Source of the DNA: a filamentous cyanobacterium Phorm 6
Lineage (GTDB): Bacteria > Cyanobacteriota > Cyanobacteriia > Cyanobacteriales > Microcoleaceae
Reading direction: 5' to 3'
DNA: 41,685 nt
Assembly (NCBI GenBank): GCA_003003725.1
Contig: PVWI01000011.1
Location: 1 to 41,685, forward strand
Under the pieces are notes generated by a model. The model did not search any database, was not told where the DNA came from, and worked only from the letters and a program-made list of their open reading frames with translations. The position numbers were made by a program, and so were the translations under genes. Every line of letters starts with the position of its first letter. The first letter of the stretch is position 1. This document shows, piece by piece, positions 1 through 8,229 of this stretch.

Positions 1-235
1 CGTCTATAACAGTTAATCGGCCGGCTGCTAGCCGTTTAGCAACGATAAAGTGCAGTAATTCAAAAGCATCTGCGGTTGCAGCTTGATTGTTTTCGTCATC
101 GGAAACCAGGCCGCGGCAGTAATCCGATGAAATGATTTCTGTCGGTTGGAAATGCTGGCGCGCAAAGGTGGATTTGCCGGAACCGGATGCACCGATGAGT
201 ATGACTAAAGATAGTTCAGGAATCGTAATTTTCAT
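1..235 (-). CDS. pnkp: Pnkp RNA repair enzyme, N-terminal kinase part (partial)
   Basis: Bacterial Pnkp is a three-domain RNA end-healing and sealing enzyme (5'-kinase, 2',3'-phosphatase, ligase) that partners Hen1 to repair ribotoxin-cleaved RNA. Only the first 78 codons lie in the window. They show the kinase P-loop GASGSGKST (residues 15-23), with Lys21 and Ser22, followed by SSDYCRG with Asp38 and Arg41. These residues and their numbering match the kinase active site I remember for Clostridium thermocellum Pnkp. The ATG is the natural start because the protein aligns from residue 1 with that family. It lies 108 bases downstream of hen1 on the same strand, so the two are probably one operon. 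The rest of the gene, where phosphatase and ligase domains are expected, runs off the left edge; I cannot tell whether it is intact. Confidence 0.9.
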   Translation of the reverse strand, partial: MKITIPELSLVILIGASGSGKSTFARQHFQPTEIISSDYCRGLVSDDENNQAATADAFELLHFIVAKRLAAGRLTVID

Positions 236-267
236 AGTTTAATAATTGTAATTTTTTTTACTCATTT

Positions 268-305
268 ATCTGCGTTCATCTGTGTTTATCTGCCTTAAAT
301 CTGCG
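268..305. repeat. 10-bp tandem repeat between hen1 and pnkp
   Basis: About three and a half degenerate copies of a decamer beginning ATCTGCGTTC / ATCTGTGTTT / ATCTGCCTTA follow each other in the hen1-pnkp gap. Repeats of this ATCTGCG type are scattered in cyanobacterial intergenic DNA. No function is visible. Confidence 0.6.
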
Positions 306-343
306 GTTTTTGTATCAATCAAACATTTAGGCAATCTTGTCTA

Positions 344-1819
344 TTAATCAAGCAGAACATCATCATGTTCCTCTGCCATTTTTGCGAACGCTTCATCCCA
401 ACCGGCCCGCGGTTTTAGCGCTGTACGAATGGCAAATATTGCCATTTGCGTAGGCGAACCTACTTCTAAATCCTCCGAGCCAACGGATCGAAACTCCACC
501 CCAAAACCAAACCGTTCAGCCACCCCATGCGCCCAAGCCTGAAACTCCCCGCGCGTCCATTCAAAACGGTGATCGCGGTGGCGAAATTTGCCCGCTGGCA
601 AGTTTTCAAACTTAACGTTATATTCAATATTTGGAGTTGTAACGATCGCAATTTTCGGCCGCACAAACTCAAACAAAACCCGTTCAAAAGCAGCCAACCG
701 TTCTAAATCAAGGTGTTCGATCACTTCAATCACCGCTGCTGCGTCAAAATCCGTCAAGCGGCTGTCCCGATAAATCAGCGAACTTTGGATCAATTGTAAG
801 CGAGATTGCTGTGCGGGAGAAAAGTGATCGACTTGCAACCTTTCCTTAGCAATTTCCAAAGCCCGAAAAGAAACATCGACTCCGGTAATTTGGGCGATCG
901 CACTTTCAGCTAAAAGCAATCGCAGCAGTTTTCCCTCGCCGCAGCCCAAATCTACCACTCGCTGAGCGCCGCAGGCTTTTAAAACCTCCACCACAGCTTC
1001 TAAACGCTGTTCGTTGAGGCTAATTCGCTGTTCTAAAACTTCCTCTTCTTGCTGGTGAGAAACTTCTAGTTTTTCCAGGTCAGTATTATCTGCTTCTGCT
1101 AATTGTGCCACAGCAAGGCGCGTCAAGCGGCGCTGGCGTTTCAAATAGCGATCGGCAATTTGTTCACGGGCGGGATGCGCGTTCAACCAACCTTCACCGT
1201 GATGCAATAACTTATCAATTTCATCATCGCCAACCCAGTAATGTTTGTCGTCATCCAACACCGGAATTAGCACGTAGAGATGGCTCAACAAATCCGCCAA
1301 ACGAATTGTATTTTGCAGTTCCACAGCAAAGTAAGGACTCGCGCCCCATTCTGGAAATTGCGCGTCAAGAATCAGCGGTTTTGCTGTCACTTGATAGCCC
1401 AGTGGCTCAAACATTTCGCGCAGAAACTTTTCGCCACCGCGACAGGGCAAAACGGAGAGATTAACTGTTAGAGGAATTGGGGTTTCTGCGAGTTGTGGGC
1501 GGTCTTTGCAGCGCCCGGATAGGGCGGTACGGAAGACCTGGGCGAGGGCGACACTGAGAAAGGATGAGGCAACGTAGGGGCGATCGTTGACGTATTGTTC
1601 GAGCGGGCGATCGCCCGATTTCGACTTGCCGCGCACCAAAGCAACCGGATCGACATCTAACAGCAAAGCCGCCGTGCACCTTTCTGCATTTGCTTCGGGA
1701 TAAAACACGCTGGCTTGTCCGAAAGTCATCGGAAAGCATTGAAGGCGATCGGGATGTTTGTGCAGCAAATAACCTAAATCTGTAGCTGGGACGCGAGTTG
1801 TGGAGATGGTTAATAACAT
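344..1819 (-). CDS. hen1: Hen1, 3'-terminal RNA ribose 2'-O-methyltransferase
   Basis: Bacterial Hen1 methylates the 2'-OH of the 3'-terminal ribose at a break in RNA before Pnkp seals it, so the repaired RNA cannot be cut again at that site. The first ~240 residues match the bacterial Hen1 N-terminal region. A charged linker follows (240-270), then a Rossmann methyltransferase domain with the SAM motif VVDLGCGEGK (288-297). The metal-binding set is present: Glu365, Glu368 and His369 in EVIEH, and His417 in HRDHRFEW, each one residue off the positions I recall for the Clostridium thermocellum enzyme (366, 369, 370, 418). Length (491 aa) is typical for a full bacterial Hen1. It is first in the operon, with pnkp downstream. 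A short run of acidic residues ends the protein. Confidence 0.95.
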   Translation of the reverse strand: MLLTISTTRVPATDLGYLLHKHPDRLQCFPMTFGQASVFYPEANAERCTAALLLDVDPVALVRGKSKSGDRPLEQYVNDRPYVASSFLSVALAQVFRTALSGRCKDRPQLAETPIPLTVNLSVLPCRGGEKFLREMFEPLGYQVTAKPLILDAQFPEWGASPYFAVELQNTIRLADLLSHLYVLIPVLDDDKHYWVGDDEIDKLLHHGEGWLNAHPAREQIADRYLKRQRRLTRLAVAQLAEADNTDLEKLEVSHQQEEEVLEQRISLNEQRLEAVVEVLKACGAQRVVDLGCGEGKLLRLLLAESAIAQITGVDVSFRALEIAKERLQVDHFSPAQQSRLQLIQSSLIYRDSRLTDFDAAAVIEVIEHLDLERLAAFERVLFEFVRPKIAIVTTPNIEYNVKFENLPAGKFRHRDHRFEWTRGEFQAWAHGVAERFGFGVEFRSVGSEDLEVGSPTQMAIFAIRTALKPRAGWDEAFAKMAEEHDDVLLD

Positions 1820-1852
1820 CGATCTTTAGATTACAAATAAAGTTTACCAGAA

Positions 1853-1969
1853 GGTTCGTAGTGAGGACTTCAGTCCTTCTTTATGAAAACTAAAGTCTTG
1901 ACTACGAACCTTTTTGGGTGAGGAATTTAGTCCTCGGATGGATGCGGACTAAAGTCCTCACTACAAACC
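1853..1969. repeat. Two palindromic repeats of the TAGTGAGGACTNNAGTCC type
   Basis: Two imperfect hairpins sit back to back (about 1853-1910 and 1917-1969). Each has arms related to GTAGTGAGGACTTTAGTCC and its complement. They fill the gap between the convergent-free ends of hen1 and the GTPase gene. They look like REP-type extragenic palindromes, and no coding potential is seen. Confidence 0.7.
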
Positions 1970-1994
1970 TTTTTTGATGTTTTTCCCAAAATCA

Positions 1995-3446
1995 TCAATG
2001 AGATTGCTGTTTTTCCCCACTCCCCAAATTCAACTTAGCCCGCAACTCATCCTTAATCCGATTTAAAATAGAATCCTCATCCAAAGAAGACAAAATCTTG
2101 CTCACAACAGCCTTCGGCCCATCATCTCCCCAAGACGCACCATTAGCCAAATAAGCCTTAGTAACTTGACCGATTCCGTAGCAAGAAACCCCAGCAATTG
2201 CAGCTTGAGTCACAGCCACAGAAAAATAAGGCCCCAAAGCCAAACCTCCCGTCGCCGGTGTCGCTAAACCCAACAATCCTTTCAAAGAACTTAAACCCAA
2301 ATTAGCCAACAATTCCCCCGCAGTAATTCCGCCCATACTAATCGCAATTTTTTGCAGCAATTCCACCGCCCCCGCTTCCGTCATCGCAATGCCGTAAACT
2401 TTAGAGAGTGTTAATATCATCACCACATCAATTACCGCACCGCTAAGAATATCAACTACAGTAATTGGATTCAGGGCGATCGCCACAGCTTTAGTCATTA
2501 CCCCATTCCAGATAATGCGATTAGCAGCATTATCTCGAATTTCCATTTTTCGCTGCACCAACTGCTCATTAATATCTCCCGCACAGAGCATCGTATTCAG
2601 CGCCACCAAAGATTTGCCTTCCCGGTCTAAAATCTCCAAAATCTTTAATTTTAAATCTTGCACTTGTGGCAAACTGCGCGTCATTTTGACTCCCATACTT
2701 CCATCGGGACGGCGCACCGCCTGCGCTGTCAAAGGTGAAGCCGCAGACATCACAATTTCATCGGGAGATAACAATTCTCTCACGCGATCGTCCCGAATTT
2801 TGTGATAAATTGCCAGTCTATCTGCATCGGGATACTGGTCAATTTTATTGAAAACTAATAACATCGGTTTTCCGGCTTCCCGCAACTGCGAAAGTGCTTG
2901 ATATTCCACTTTCGTAATATCGCCAGCAACTACAAACAATATCAAATCGGCTTGTTTGGCGACGCGGCGGGCTAAAAGTTCGCGAGTTTCGCCGTCAACT
3001 TCATCTATTCCCGGAGTATCGATTAATTCTACTTGCGATAAACGGTAAATAACAGGCGAAAGTCTATCGGGTAAACCGTCATCAACACCATCTCCTACAT
3101 CCCACTGGCCAATAGTTGTGGTGCGAGTCACGCCGTGAGTCGGGCCAGTTTCAAACACATTTTGACCGAGTAGCGCGTTTAAAACCGAAGATTTTCCCCT
3201 TCCTACCATCCCAAACACAGCAATTTGCACGCAAGCGCGCTCTAGCTTGTCCAGCATTGTTTCCAAGCCGCCAATTTCCGGTTCCAGTCCAGTTCGCTCT
3301 TGTGGTGTCAAGTCGAGATTTTCTACTATATCTCGCAGAGCATCTTTAGCGCGGCGCAGGTTGAGTTCTGCTTGAATGTCTGCGAAACTTAATATTGTGT
3401 CGTCTAATTCGCGATCGACATTTGAGAAATCCGATACTTCAGTCAT
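1995..3446 (-). CDS. GTP-binding protein of the Era/DUF697 type
   Basis: This is a TRAFAC-class GTPase. Visible motifs are the P-loop GMVGRGKSS (79-87), DTPG of G3 (143-146), NKID of G4 (200-203) and SAA of G5 (234-236). The Thr-rich stretch TRTTT near 107-111 probably supplies the G2 threonine. The C-terminal ~180 residues contain several hydrophobic segments with Ala/Gly-rich helices (about 315-430), as in DUF697 proteins, so the protein probably associates with a membrane. The first 70 residues are charged and probably helical. Such GTPases are common in cyanobacteria, but the cellular role is not established. It stands alone between repeat blocks. Confidence 0.85.
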   Translation of the reverse strand: MTEVSDFSNVDRELDDTILSFADIQAELNLRRAKDALRDIVENLDLTPQERTGLEPEIGGLETMLDKLERACVQIAVFGMVGRGKSSVLNALLGQNVFETGPTHGVTRTTTIGQWDVGDGVDDGLPDRLSPVIYRLSQVELIDTPGIDEVDGETRELLARRVAKQADLILFVVAGDITKVEYQALSQLREAGKPMLLVFNKIDQYPDADRLAIYHKIRDDRVRELLSPDEIVMSAASPLTAQAVRRPDGSMGVKMTRSLPQVQDLKLKILEILDREGKSLVALNTMLCAGDINEQLVQRKMEIRDNAANRIIWNGVMTKAVAIALNPITVVDILSGAVIDVVMILTLSKVYGIAMTEAGAVELLQKIAISMGGITAGELLANLGLSSLKGLLGLATPATGGLALGPYFSVAVTQAAIAGVSCYGIGQVTKAYLANGASWGDDGPKAVVSKILSSLDEDSILNRIKDELRAKLNLGSGEKQQSH

Positions 3447-3593
3447 TGTTACCTGATGTTATAGCTTTGCTTTACTTAAAGTTTTAACCGATATGATGCT
3501 ATTCTAGCTTTTTCTGCGGGCTTTGTACATTGGGGATGACATAATGCTCGTGAGTGTCAACTTAAACCTGACCACCTTTGTATCTCTCGTTTA

Positions 3594-3780
3594 TAGCCGA
3601 GGCCAGATCCCCCTAAATCCCCCTTAAGAAGGGGGACTTTGATCAGAATCTTGTCCCCCCTTCTTAAGTTCGTTAATAGCCGAGGACAGCTCCCCCTAAA
3701 TCCCCCTTAAGAAGGGGGACTTTGATCAGAATCTTGTCCCCCCCTTTTTAAGGGGGGCTAGGGGGGATCTGGCCTCGGCA
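3594..3780. repeat. Nested G/C-tract inverted repeat
   Basis: Two tandem copies of a roughly 75-base unit (CCCCCTAAATCCCCC ... GGGGGACTTTGATCAGAATC) are bounded by a long inverted repeat. The left arm GCCGAGGCCAGATCCCCC pairs with GGGGGATCTGGCCTCGGC at the right end. The core resembles the centre of the element near 25256-25393. It could be a non-autonomous mobile repeat; I see no convincing target duplication. The rest of this 434-base gap holds nothing I recognise. Confidence 0.7.
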
Positions 3781-3880
3781 GCCAACAGAAGTATATGAAT
3801 AAATTTGACATTAACTTGACACCAGCGAGCAATGCTATGTCCCTACAAATATCATGTAAAATCTATTTAATTTACCACCA

Positions 3881-4708
3881 ATGATTAACGCCCAAAAAAT
3901 AGCAAATTATCCATTTTTATTACGAGTAATAATTTTTCTATTAATTTTAGCAGCAATCTGGCTGCCCGTCGCCGCACCAATTTATCTGTTAGTTAAAGAT
4001 AGCAACCTCGCAACTATTCTGACAATGGGATTGTTGTTTGTCGAGTTTCTGTTCCTAGTGCGGCGCTGGGGAAAACAGGTTTACGGACAAACGCAATTGC
4101 TCAAAAGTTACGGTTTAGTCAATACGCGACAAAACGGTTTTGAGCTTTTGACTGGATTGGCGATCGGCATTTCGATCGCTTTCACCCTATTTTTAGTGCA
4201 AGGACTGTTCGGCTTTGTCGCATGGCAAAATTCTGATAATTTGCCTCGAATCATTGCAGAAGGGCTATTAAGCGCCCTGGGAGTGGGTTTTGCGGAGGAG
4301 TTGGTATTCCGTGGTTGGTTGCTGGACGAATTGCAGCGGGATTACAACAATCAAATTTCTGTGCGGGCGAATAGCCTGATATTTGCCCTATCTCATTTTA
4401 TCAAACCCGTGCAGGCAATGCTGCGGAGTTGGCCTCAGTTTCCGGGCTTGTTGTTGTTGGGTTTGATACTGGTTTTGGCAAAGCGCAACTGTCAAAATCG
4501 GCTGGGTTTGTCGATCGGGCTTCATGCAGGTTTAGTCTGGGGATACTATATAATTAACATCGGGGAGTTAGTACGATATTCTGGCTCTGTTCCCGATTGG
4601 GTTACTGGAATTAACGGCAATCCGTTGGCTGGGGCGATCGGGCTTTTGTTTTTGAGCGTCTTGGCTGTAGGAATGCGGCAGATGTCCCAACAGTCCAAAG
4701 GTTTGTAA
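3881..4708 (+). CDS. CPBP family intramembrane metalloprotease homologue
   Basis: An integral membrane protein of the CPBP (Abi/CAAX protease-like) family. The signature is EELVFRG (residues 139-145), with Glu139, Glu140 and Arg144, followed by SHF with His172 and a second histidine motif GLHAG (His215). These are the expected metal and catalytic positions of glutamic-type CPBP proteases. About seven hydrophobic segments are seen, the first at 14-38. In bacteria the family includes bacteriocin self-immunity proteins and CAAX-processing-like enzymes; the substrate here is unknown. The gene is monocistronic, with repeats on both sides. Confidence 0.85.
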   Translation: MINAQKIANYPFLLRVIIFLLILAAIWLPVAAPIYLLVKDSNLATILTMGLLFVEFLFLVRRWGKQVYGQTQLLKSYGLVNTRQNGFELLTGLAIGISIAFTLFLVQGLFGFVAWQNSDNLPRIIAEGLLSALGVGFAEELVFRGWLLDELQRDYNNQISVRANSLIFALSHFIKPVQAMLRSWPQFPGLLLLGLILVLAKRNCQNRLGLSIGLHAGLVWGYYIINIGELVRYSGSVPDWVTGINGNPLAGAIGLLFLSVLAVGMRQMSQQSKGL

Positions 4709-4718
4709 TATATCCATC

Positions 4719-4782
4719 AGGTGCGTCGCTATGAGATTGTTGGTATTTAGTTAGGAATTTATCGCAGGCGACACACCCTACA
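4719..4782. repeat. GTGCGTCGC-type palindromic repeat
   Basis: A 64-base unit with arms AGGTGCGTCGC and GCGACACACCCTAC. The same family recurs near 33798-33926 and 35360-35524. Confidence 0.65.
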
Positions 4783-4832
4783 ACTACAACTACTGCTGTT
4801 TTAGCAAAGGCATTATCAGATTCAATTGATAT

Positions 4833-5210
4833 TTAGAGATTATTTAGGTTATAAATTATTTCTTGAGAACGCTTGATCGCAATAGTAGCAATCGCAGATA
4901 ATAAGGGAAAATTATCGTCATAGTCTGCTTGATTTCGATATCGGCGCAACACTGCTAAATTATCGGCGATTAATTGATATCTTGAGTCAGGATTAATATC
5001 AAATTCTTGCCAAACATAGCGGTGAACATCGCTTGTTTTTGGCAAGGAATGGCCTTGTTTATCTCGCAAATAGTTCCGCGATAAGATAAAAGCAGCATAA
5101 TAGGAACGACTAATAGCATCCCTCAATCGCGCCTCCTGTTCTGCAGGAATAGTTGCTTGACCAGCAAGTTCTTTTGCTAAATTTAGGTATTGCGACCAAT
5201 CAAAACTCAT
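4833..5210 (-). CDS. HEPN-domain protein, second gene of a two-gene module
   Basis: A helical protein of 125 residues. RDAISRSYYAAF and the later RRYRNQADYDD are typical of HEPN proteins. Many HEPN proteins are RNases in toxin-antitoxin or defence systems; classical ones carry an R-x(4-6)-H motif. Here the equivalent site reads RNQADYDD with no histidine, so catalysis by the usual mechanism is uncertain. I chose the ATG beginning MSFDWSQYL because the longer reading frame adds 33 unconvincing residues that lie over the upstream gene. The chosen start overlaps the end of the preceding gene by 11 bases, which suggests translational coupling. The upstream protein is the probable partner or antitoxin. 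Confidence 0.75.
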   Translation of the reverse strand: MSFDWSQYLNLAKELAGQATIPAEQEARLRDAISRSYYAAFILSRNYLRDKQGHSLPKTSDVHRYVWQEFDINPDSRYQLIADNLAVLRRYRNQADYDDNFPLLSAIATIAIKRSQEIIYNLNNL

Positions 5211-5664
5211 CAGTATATTCCAAAATCGTATAAAAATGCTCCCGAATTTCATGGGATAATCCCCTAGACCAATTTCTACGCAATTCGTCTTCTCTATCCA
5301 TTGCTTCATCGGGAGCGAGGTCTGTTAAGATGATTGAGAGAACCAGATGAACATAGTTAGGAATTTCGGGGTCATTGATGACTTGAAGTAATAGTCTTTG
5401 TTCGGGGAAATAATTGCTAATTTGAACGGGTGCTTCTAGCACAACGGGAAGTAAAAACGGATATTTGTTAATAAATTCAATAACTTCTGTTTTGTCTCGG
5501 AAAATGTATGCTTTTTCTATGGTTTCGATGTCTGATTGGGAAATGAGGAAAGGCGCGACACTTGGTGCTGATATTTTTTGTAAAATTAAGGATGCTATGG
5601 CATTTTGTTCGGCTTCTGGTAGTTGAGAGACGGTGGCAAAAGTTTCTGCTAATAGGTTATTCAT
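5200..5664 (-). CDS. Putative antitoxin-like partner of the HEPN protein
   Basis: A 154-residue protein in two parts. Residues 1-31 (with LPEAEQNAIASLIL) resemble the short helical segment found in many cyanobacterial antitoxin-like proteins. Residues ~50-145 form a domain with FINKYPFLLPVVLEA followed by strands and an acidic DEAMDREDEL segment. I recall similar domains in cyanobacterial hypotheticals but know no function. It precedes and overlaps the HEPN gene, and a promoter-like sequence lies about 50 bases upstream. The two-gene layout with the non-HEPN gene first fits a toxin-antitoxin or small defence module. The antitoxin role is inferred from context only. Confidence 0.65.
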   Translation of the reverse strand: MNNLLAETFATVSQLPEAEQNAIASLILQKISAPSVAPFLISQSDIETIEKAYIFRDKTEVIEFINKYPFLLPVVLEAPVQISNYFPEQRLLLQVINDPEIPNYVHLVLSIILTDLAPDEAMDREDELRRNWSRGLSHEIREHFYTILEYTDEF

Positions 5665-5712
5665 TTTATAAATCTCCTATGGGACTATTCGTGATAAAAA
5701 TCAATATTTCTA

Positions 5713-5741
5713 ATTATAATCTGTTCGGCGGTGAATCTGAA
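5713..5741 (-). promoter_or_regulatory. Possible promoter of the HEPN module
   Basis: On the minus strand a perfect -10 TATAAT lies 17 bases downstream of TTCAGA (4 of 6 matches to the -35 consensus). It is about 46 bases before the first start codon of the module. It is judged by motif only. Confidence 0.4.
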
Positions 5742-5890
5742 AAAAAAATAGTTTACTACGCTGGAACCCATCCTAAATCAGCACCAACTCCTCCGTAAAT
5801 AAACCAGACTATTTCAGCAGACTTGTCTATACAGAAAGCATTGACACAATGACAGTGATTTTCCAAAACAGAACTTACGCACAGGTGGCC

Positions 5891-5955
5891 AGAAACCGGG
5901 TTTTTTGCGATATCCTTTGCTGTACTCCACAGATTAAGTAAAAAACCCGGTTTCT
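5891..5955. repeat. Long hairpin of the AGAAACCGGGTTT family
   Basis: A perfect 16-base inverted repeat, AGAAACCGGGTTTTTT and its complement, separated by 33 bases. Related sequences occur at 23940-24005 and in weaker form near 36802-36872. It could also end transcripts arriving from either side. The rest of the 418-base gap shows nothing else I can name. Confidence 0.65.
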
Positions 5956-6082
5956 TTGTCGGGAGTGCATCCAGGAGTGCCAAAAACAAATCGAGTCACC
6001 TCTGGCGACCAAAAAAGTGAAAAAGAAAAAAGAGTAAAGAGCAAAAGGGCAAAATAGCAAAGAAGAGTCCTCGCCGGGAAAA

Positions 6083-7852
6083 CTAGGACGAGGAAGAAAC
6101 CGAAGCCACCGCTACGCGAAAACCCCTGCCCCACCACCTGATGACCGCCGAGACGTAGAGACGATCGGCACTGCGGCAATAGACCGCATTGTTGACCCAG
6201 GAACCACCACGCTGCACCCGGTTTTTACTATCTCCACCACTTTCCCAGGCACTTCCGTCAATCGGCGCACCGTTATAATTATCGTGGTAAATATCTTGAC
6301 ACCATTCCCAGACATTCCCGTGCATATCATAAAGTCCAAAGCTATTGGGCGGAAAACTACCCACAGCAGTTGTTGTTTCACGATAGATTCCCTTCGGTGC
6401 AGTACCGTAGGGATAATTGCCGTTATAATTAACTAAATCCGGGGTAACTGTGTCCCCAAAATGAAATGGAGTAGTTGTCCCAGCCCGACAAGCATATTCC
6501 CATTCCGCCTCACTAGGAAGGCGATAGCTTCTACCCGTCTTCTGAGACAATCTCACACAAAATTCAACAGCATCATTCCAAGAAACGTTTTCTATAGGAA
6601 GGTTTTTACCCTTGAAGTGAGAAGGGTCGGGTTTAAGGTCATACTGAATTTTGGGCAATTTAGCTACTGCTGCCCACTGTGCTTGATTAATCGGGTATTT
6701 CCCCAGCAGAAACGGTTTGATTGTCACCTGATGTTGAGGTCTTTCAAAGTAATAGCTTTTTGCTTCACTTGCAGGTGCACCCATTGTGAAGCTGCCTTTG
6801 GGGATAGAAACCATTTCTAAAGTAATGTCCTTGACGATAGTTTCTGTAAAAACCTGTGCTTGACTTTGGCTGCGCTTGATGATTTGCCCCTTTGAATTCA
6901 CTGTCACCGTTTCAAATTGAACTGTTTTTAGGGAATTTGACGATATTTTTACAGGTTGAGGCGATTTGTTCCCCAAACTTTGATACACAGTTGGTGTTGG
7001 TGGTGGTGTCGGTGGTGGTGGTGTAGGAGGCGGCGACAAAGATAAAATTGCTTGCAATGCTTGCTCTGCATTTTGATAGCGCTGACTGAAATGGTCGCGC
7101 ACCATTTTATCTAGCACATTTGCTAAATTATTACTAACTTGCGCTTGATTTCGCCAAATAACTTCTCCCGTCTGCGGATCTTCTGGTAAGGTATAAGGAG
7201 CTTGACCAGTCAATGCTTGAATCCCAATCATCCCCACTGCATAAATATCGCTACACGGTTTAGGTTTGCCGTTCGCTTGTTCGCTGGGCATATAACCCGA
7301 AGTACCAATGCCAACGGTGAAGCTAGTTTGTCCTTGAGCATTAACAATCATTGTGCTAATTTCCTTGACCGCTCCGAAATCAATCAAGATAATTTTACCA
7401 TCTTGGCGGCGCATTAAATTAGCAGGTTTTAAGTCGCGATGAATCACATTTTGCTGATGAACAATGGCTAAAACTTCTAATATCTCGTGCAATAATTTAA
7501 TAGTATGGGATTCGCTTGATTTTTTACCGAGAATCAGTTCTTTGGTAAGGTCATGTCCTTCGATAAAATCTTGCACCAAATAAAATTCGCCATTTTCCTC
7601 AAAGTGGGCGGAAAGGCTGGGGATTTGGTCGTGTAGCTTACCCAATTTATACAGGGTTTCGGCTTCTTTGTCGAAGAAGCCTTTGGCAATTAGTAAGTCG
7701 GCGGGTTTTAGGCTTTTCGGTTTAAGATGTTTGACAACGCACTGGGGATGTCCGGGTAAGTCTAAATCTTTGCCAAGGTAGGTGTCGCCAAAAGCGCCTT
7801 GTCCCAAGAATTCGATAATTTGATAATGATTGCGGAGGGTACAACCCAGCAT
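6083..7852 (-). CDS. Ser/Thr protein kinase fused to a FGE-sulfatase (SUMF1-like) domain
   Basis: Residues 10-270 are a Hanks-type kinase: glycine loop LGQGAFG (16-22), Lys41, HRDLKPAN (138-145) and DFG (158-160). All catalytic residues are present, so it is probably active. A proline/threonine-rich linker (273-288) leads to an FGE/SUMF1-type domain (about 345-583) with RLPSEAEWEYACRAG, NVWEWCQD and RVQRGGSW. In true formylglycine-generating enzymes the last motif carries two copper-binding cysteines. Here the second is kept (Cys559) but the first aligns with Asn554, so classic sulfatase activation is unlikely. The domain may instead bind a ligand or act as a different non-haem iron/lectin-like module. 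No transmembrane helix is seen. The fusion suggests signalling in which the C-terminal domain is sensor or effector. Confidence 0.9.
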   Translation of the reverse strand: MLGCTLRNHYQIIEFLGQGAFGDTYLGKDLDLPGHPQCVVKHLKPKSLKPADLLIAKGFFDKEAETLYKLGKLHDQIPSLSAHFEENGEFYLVQDFIEGHDLTKELILGKKSSESHTIKLLHEILEVLAIVHQQNVIHRDLKPANLMRRQDGKIILIDFGAVKEISTMIVNAQGQTSFTVGIGTSGYMPSEQANGKPKPCSDIYAVGMIGIQALTGQAPYTLPEDPQTGEVIWRNQAQVSNNLANVLDKMVRDHFSQRYQNAEQALQAILSLSPPPTPPPPTPPPTPTVYQSLGNKSPQPVKISSNSLKTVQFETVTVNSKGQIIKRSQSQAQVFTETIVKDITLEMVSIPKGSFTMGAPASEAKSYYFERPQHQVTIKPFLLGKYPINQAQWAAVAKLPKIQYDLKPDPSHFKGKNLPIENVSWNDAVEFCVRLSQKTGRSYRLPSEAEWEYACRAGTTTPFHFGDTVTPDLVNYNGNYPYGTAPKGIYRETTTAVGSFPPNSFGLYDMHGNVWEWCQDIYHDNYNGAPIDGSAWESGGDSKNRVQRGGSWVNNAVYCRSADRLYVSAVIRWWGRGFRVAVASVSSSS

Positions 7853-7908
7853 AGTTTTCAGGGAATGCAGTGGAAGTTAGGATATATTGTCGCACAAAAA
7901 GTAATGAG

Positions 7909-8229
7909 ATGCTTAAAATCAGAATCGTTGCCACAATTATACTGCTAGTTAGTGCCTGTTGTTCATCTCCCGCACAAGCACAAAATTATGCACAAATCAA
8001 GCAAAATAACTCTTTAGTTCAAGTGCAGCCCGCGCGAGAACAAATTCTCAATGCTTGCGTGCAGAATCAGGCTGAAACTTTGCCAAATCCTTTTACGGAT
8101 GTGCCATCAAATCACTGGGCTTACAAAGCAGTTTTGACGATGTATTATTGCGGCGCTTACCGAGAAGCAACTGCGCCTGTGTTTCCGACATCAGATACTG
8201 ACAACACTAATTCCAGGAATCGCAGGTGA
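7909..8229 (+). CDS. Small lipoprotein with a short SLH-like segment
   Basis: The predicted product has 106 residues. It opens with a signal sequence ending VSAC, a lipobox, so export and lipid anchoring are likely. Near residues 60-80 it reads NPFTDVPSNHWAYKAV, which resembles the start of an S-layer homology domain; only part of the domain is present. I took the ATG beginning MLKIRIVA, since the longer frame would put charged residues before the signal peptide. The 3' end overlaps the last 39 bases of the convergent antitoxin gene. A truncated SLH protein is possible. The kinase gene starts 56 bases away on the other strand, so the two may share a regulatory region. Confidence 0.6.
   Translation: MLKIRIVATIILLVSACCSSPAQAQNYAQIKQNNSLVQVQPAREQILNACVQNQAETLPNPFTDVPSNHWAYKAVLTMYYCGAYREATAPVFPTSDTDNTNSRNRR

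Noticed and set aside
5211-5309. N-terminal extension of the HEPN protein
   Set aside because: The extension overlaps the partner gene in another frame and does not look like a HEPN protein; the internal ATG fits better.
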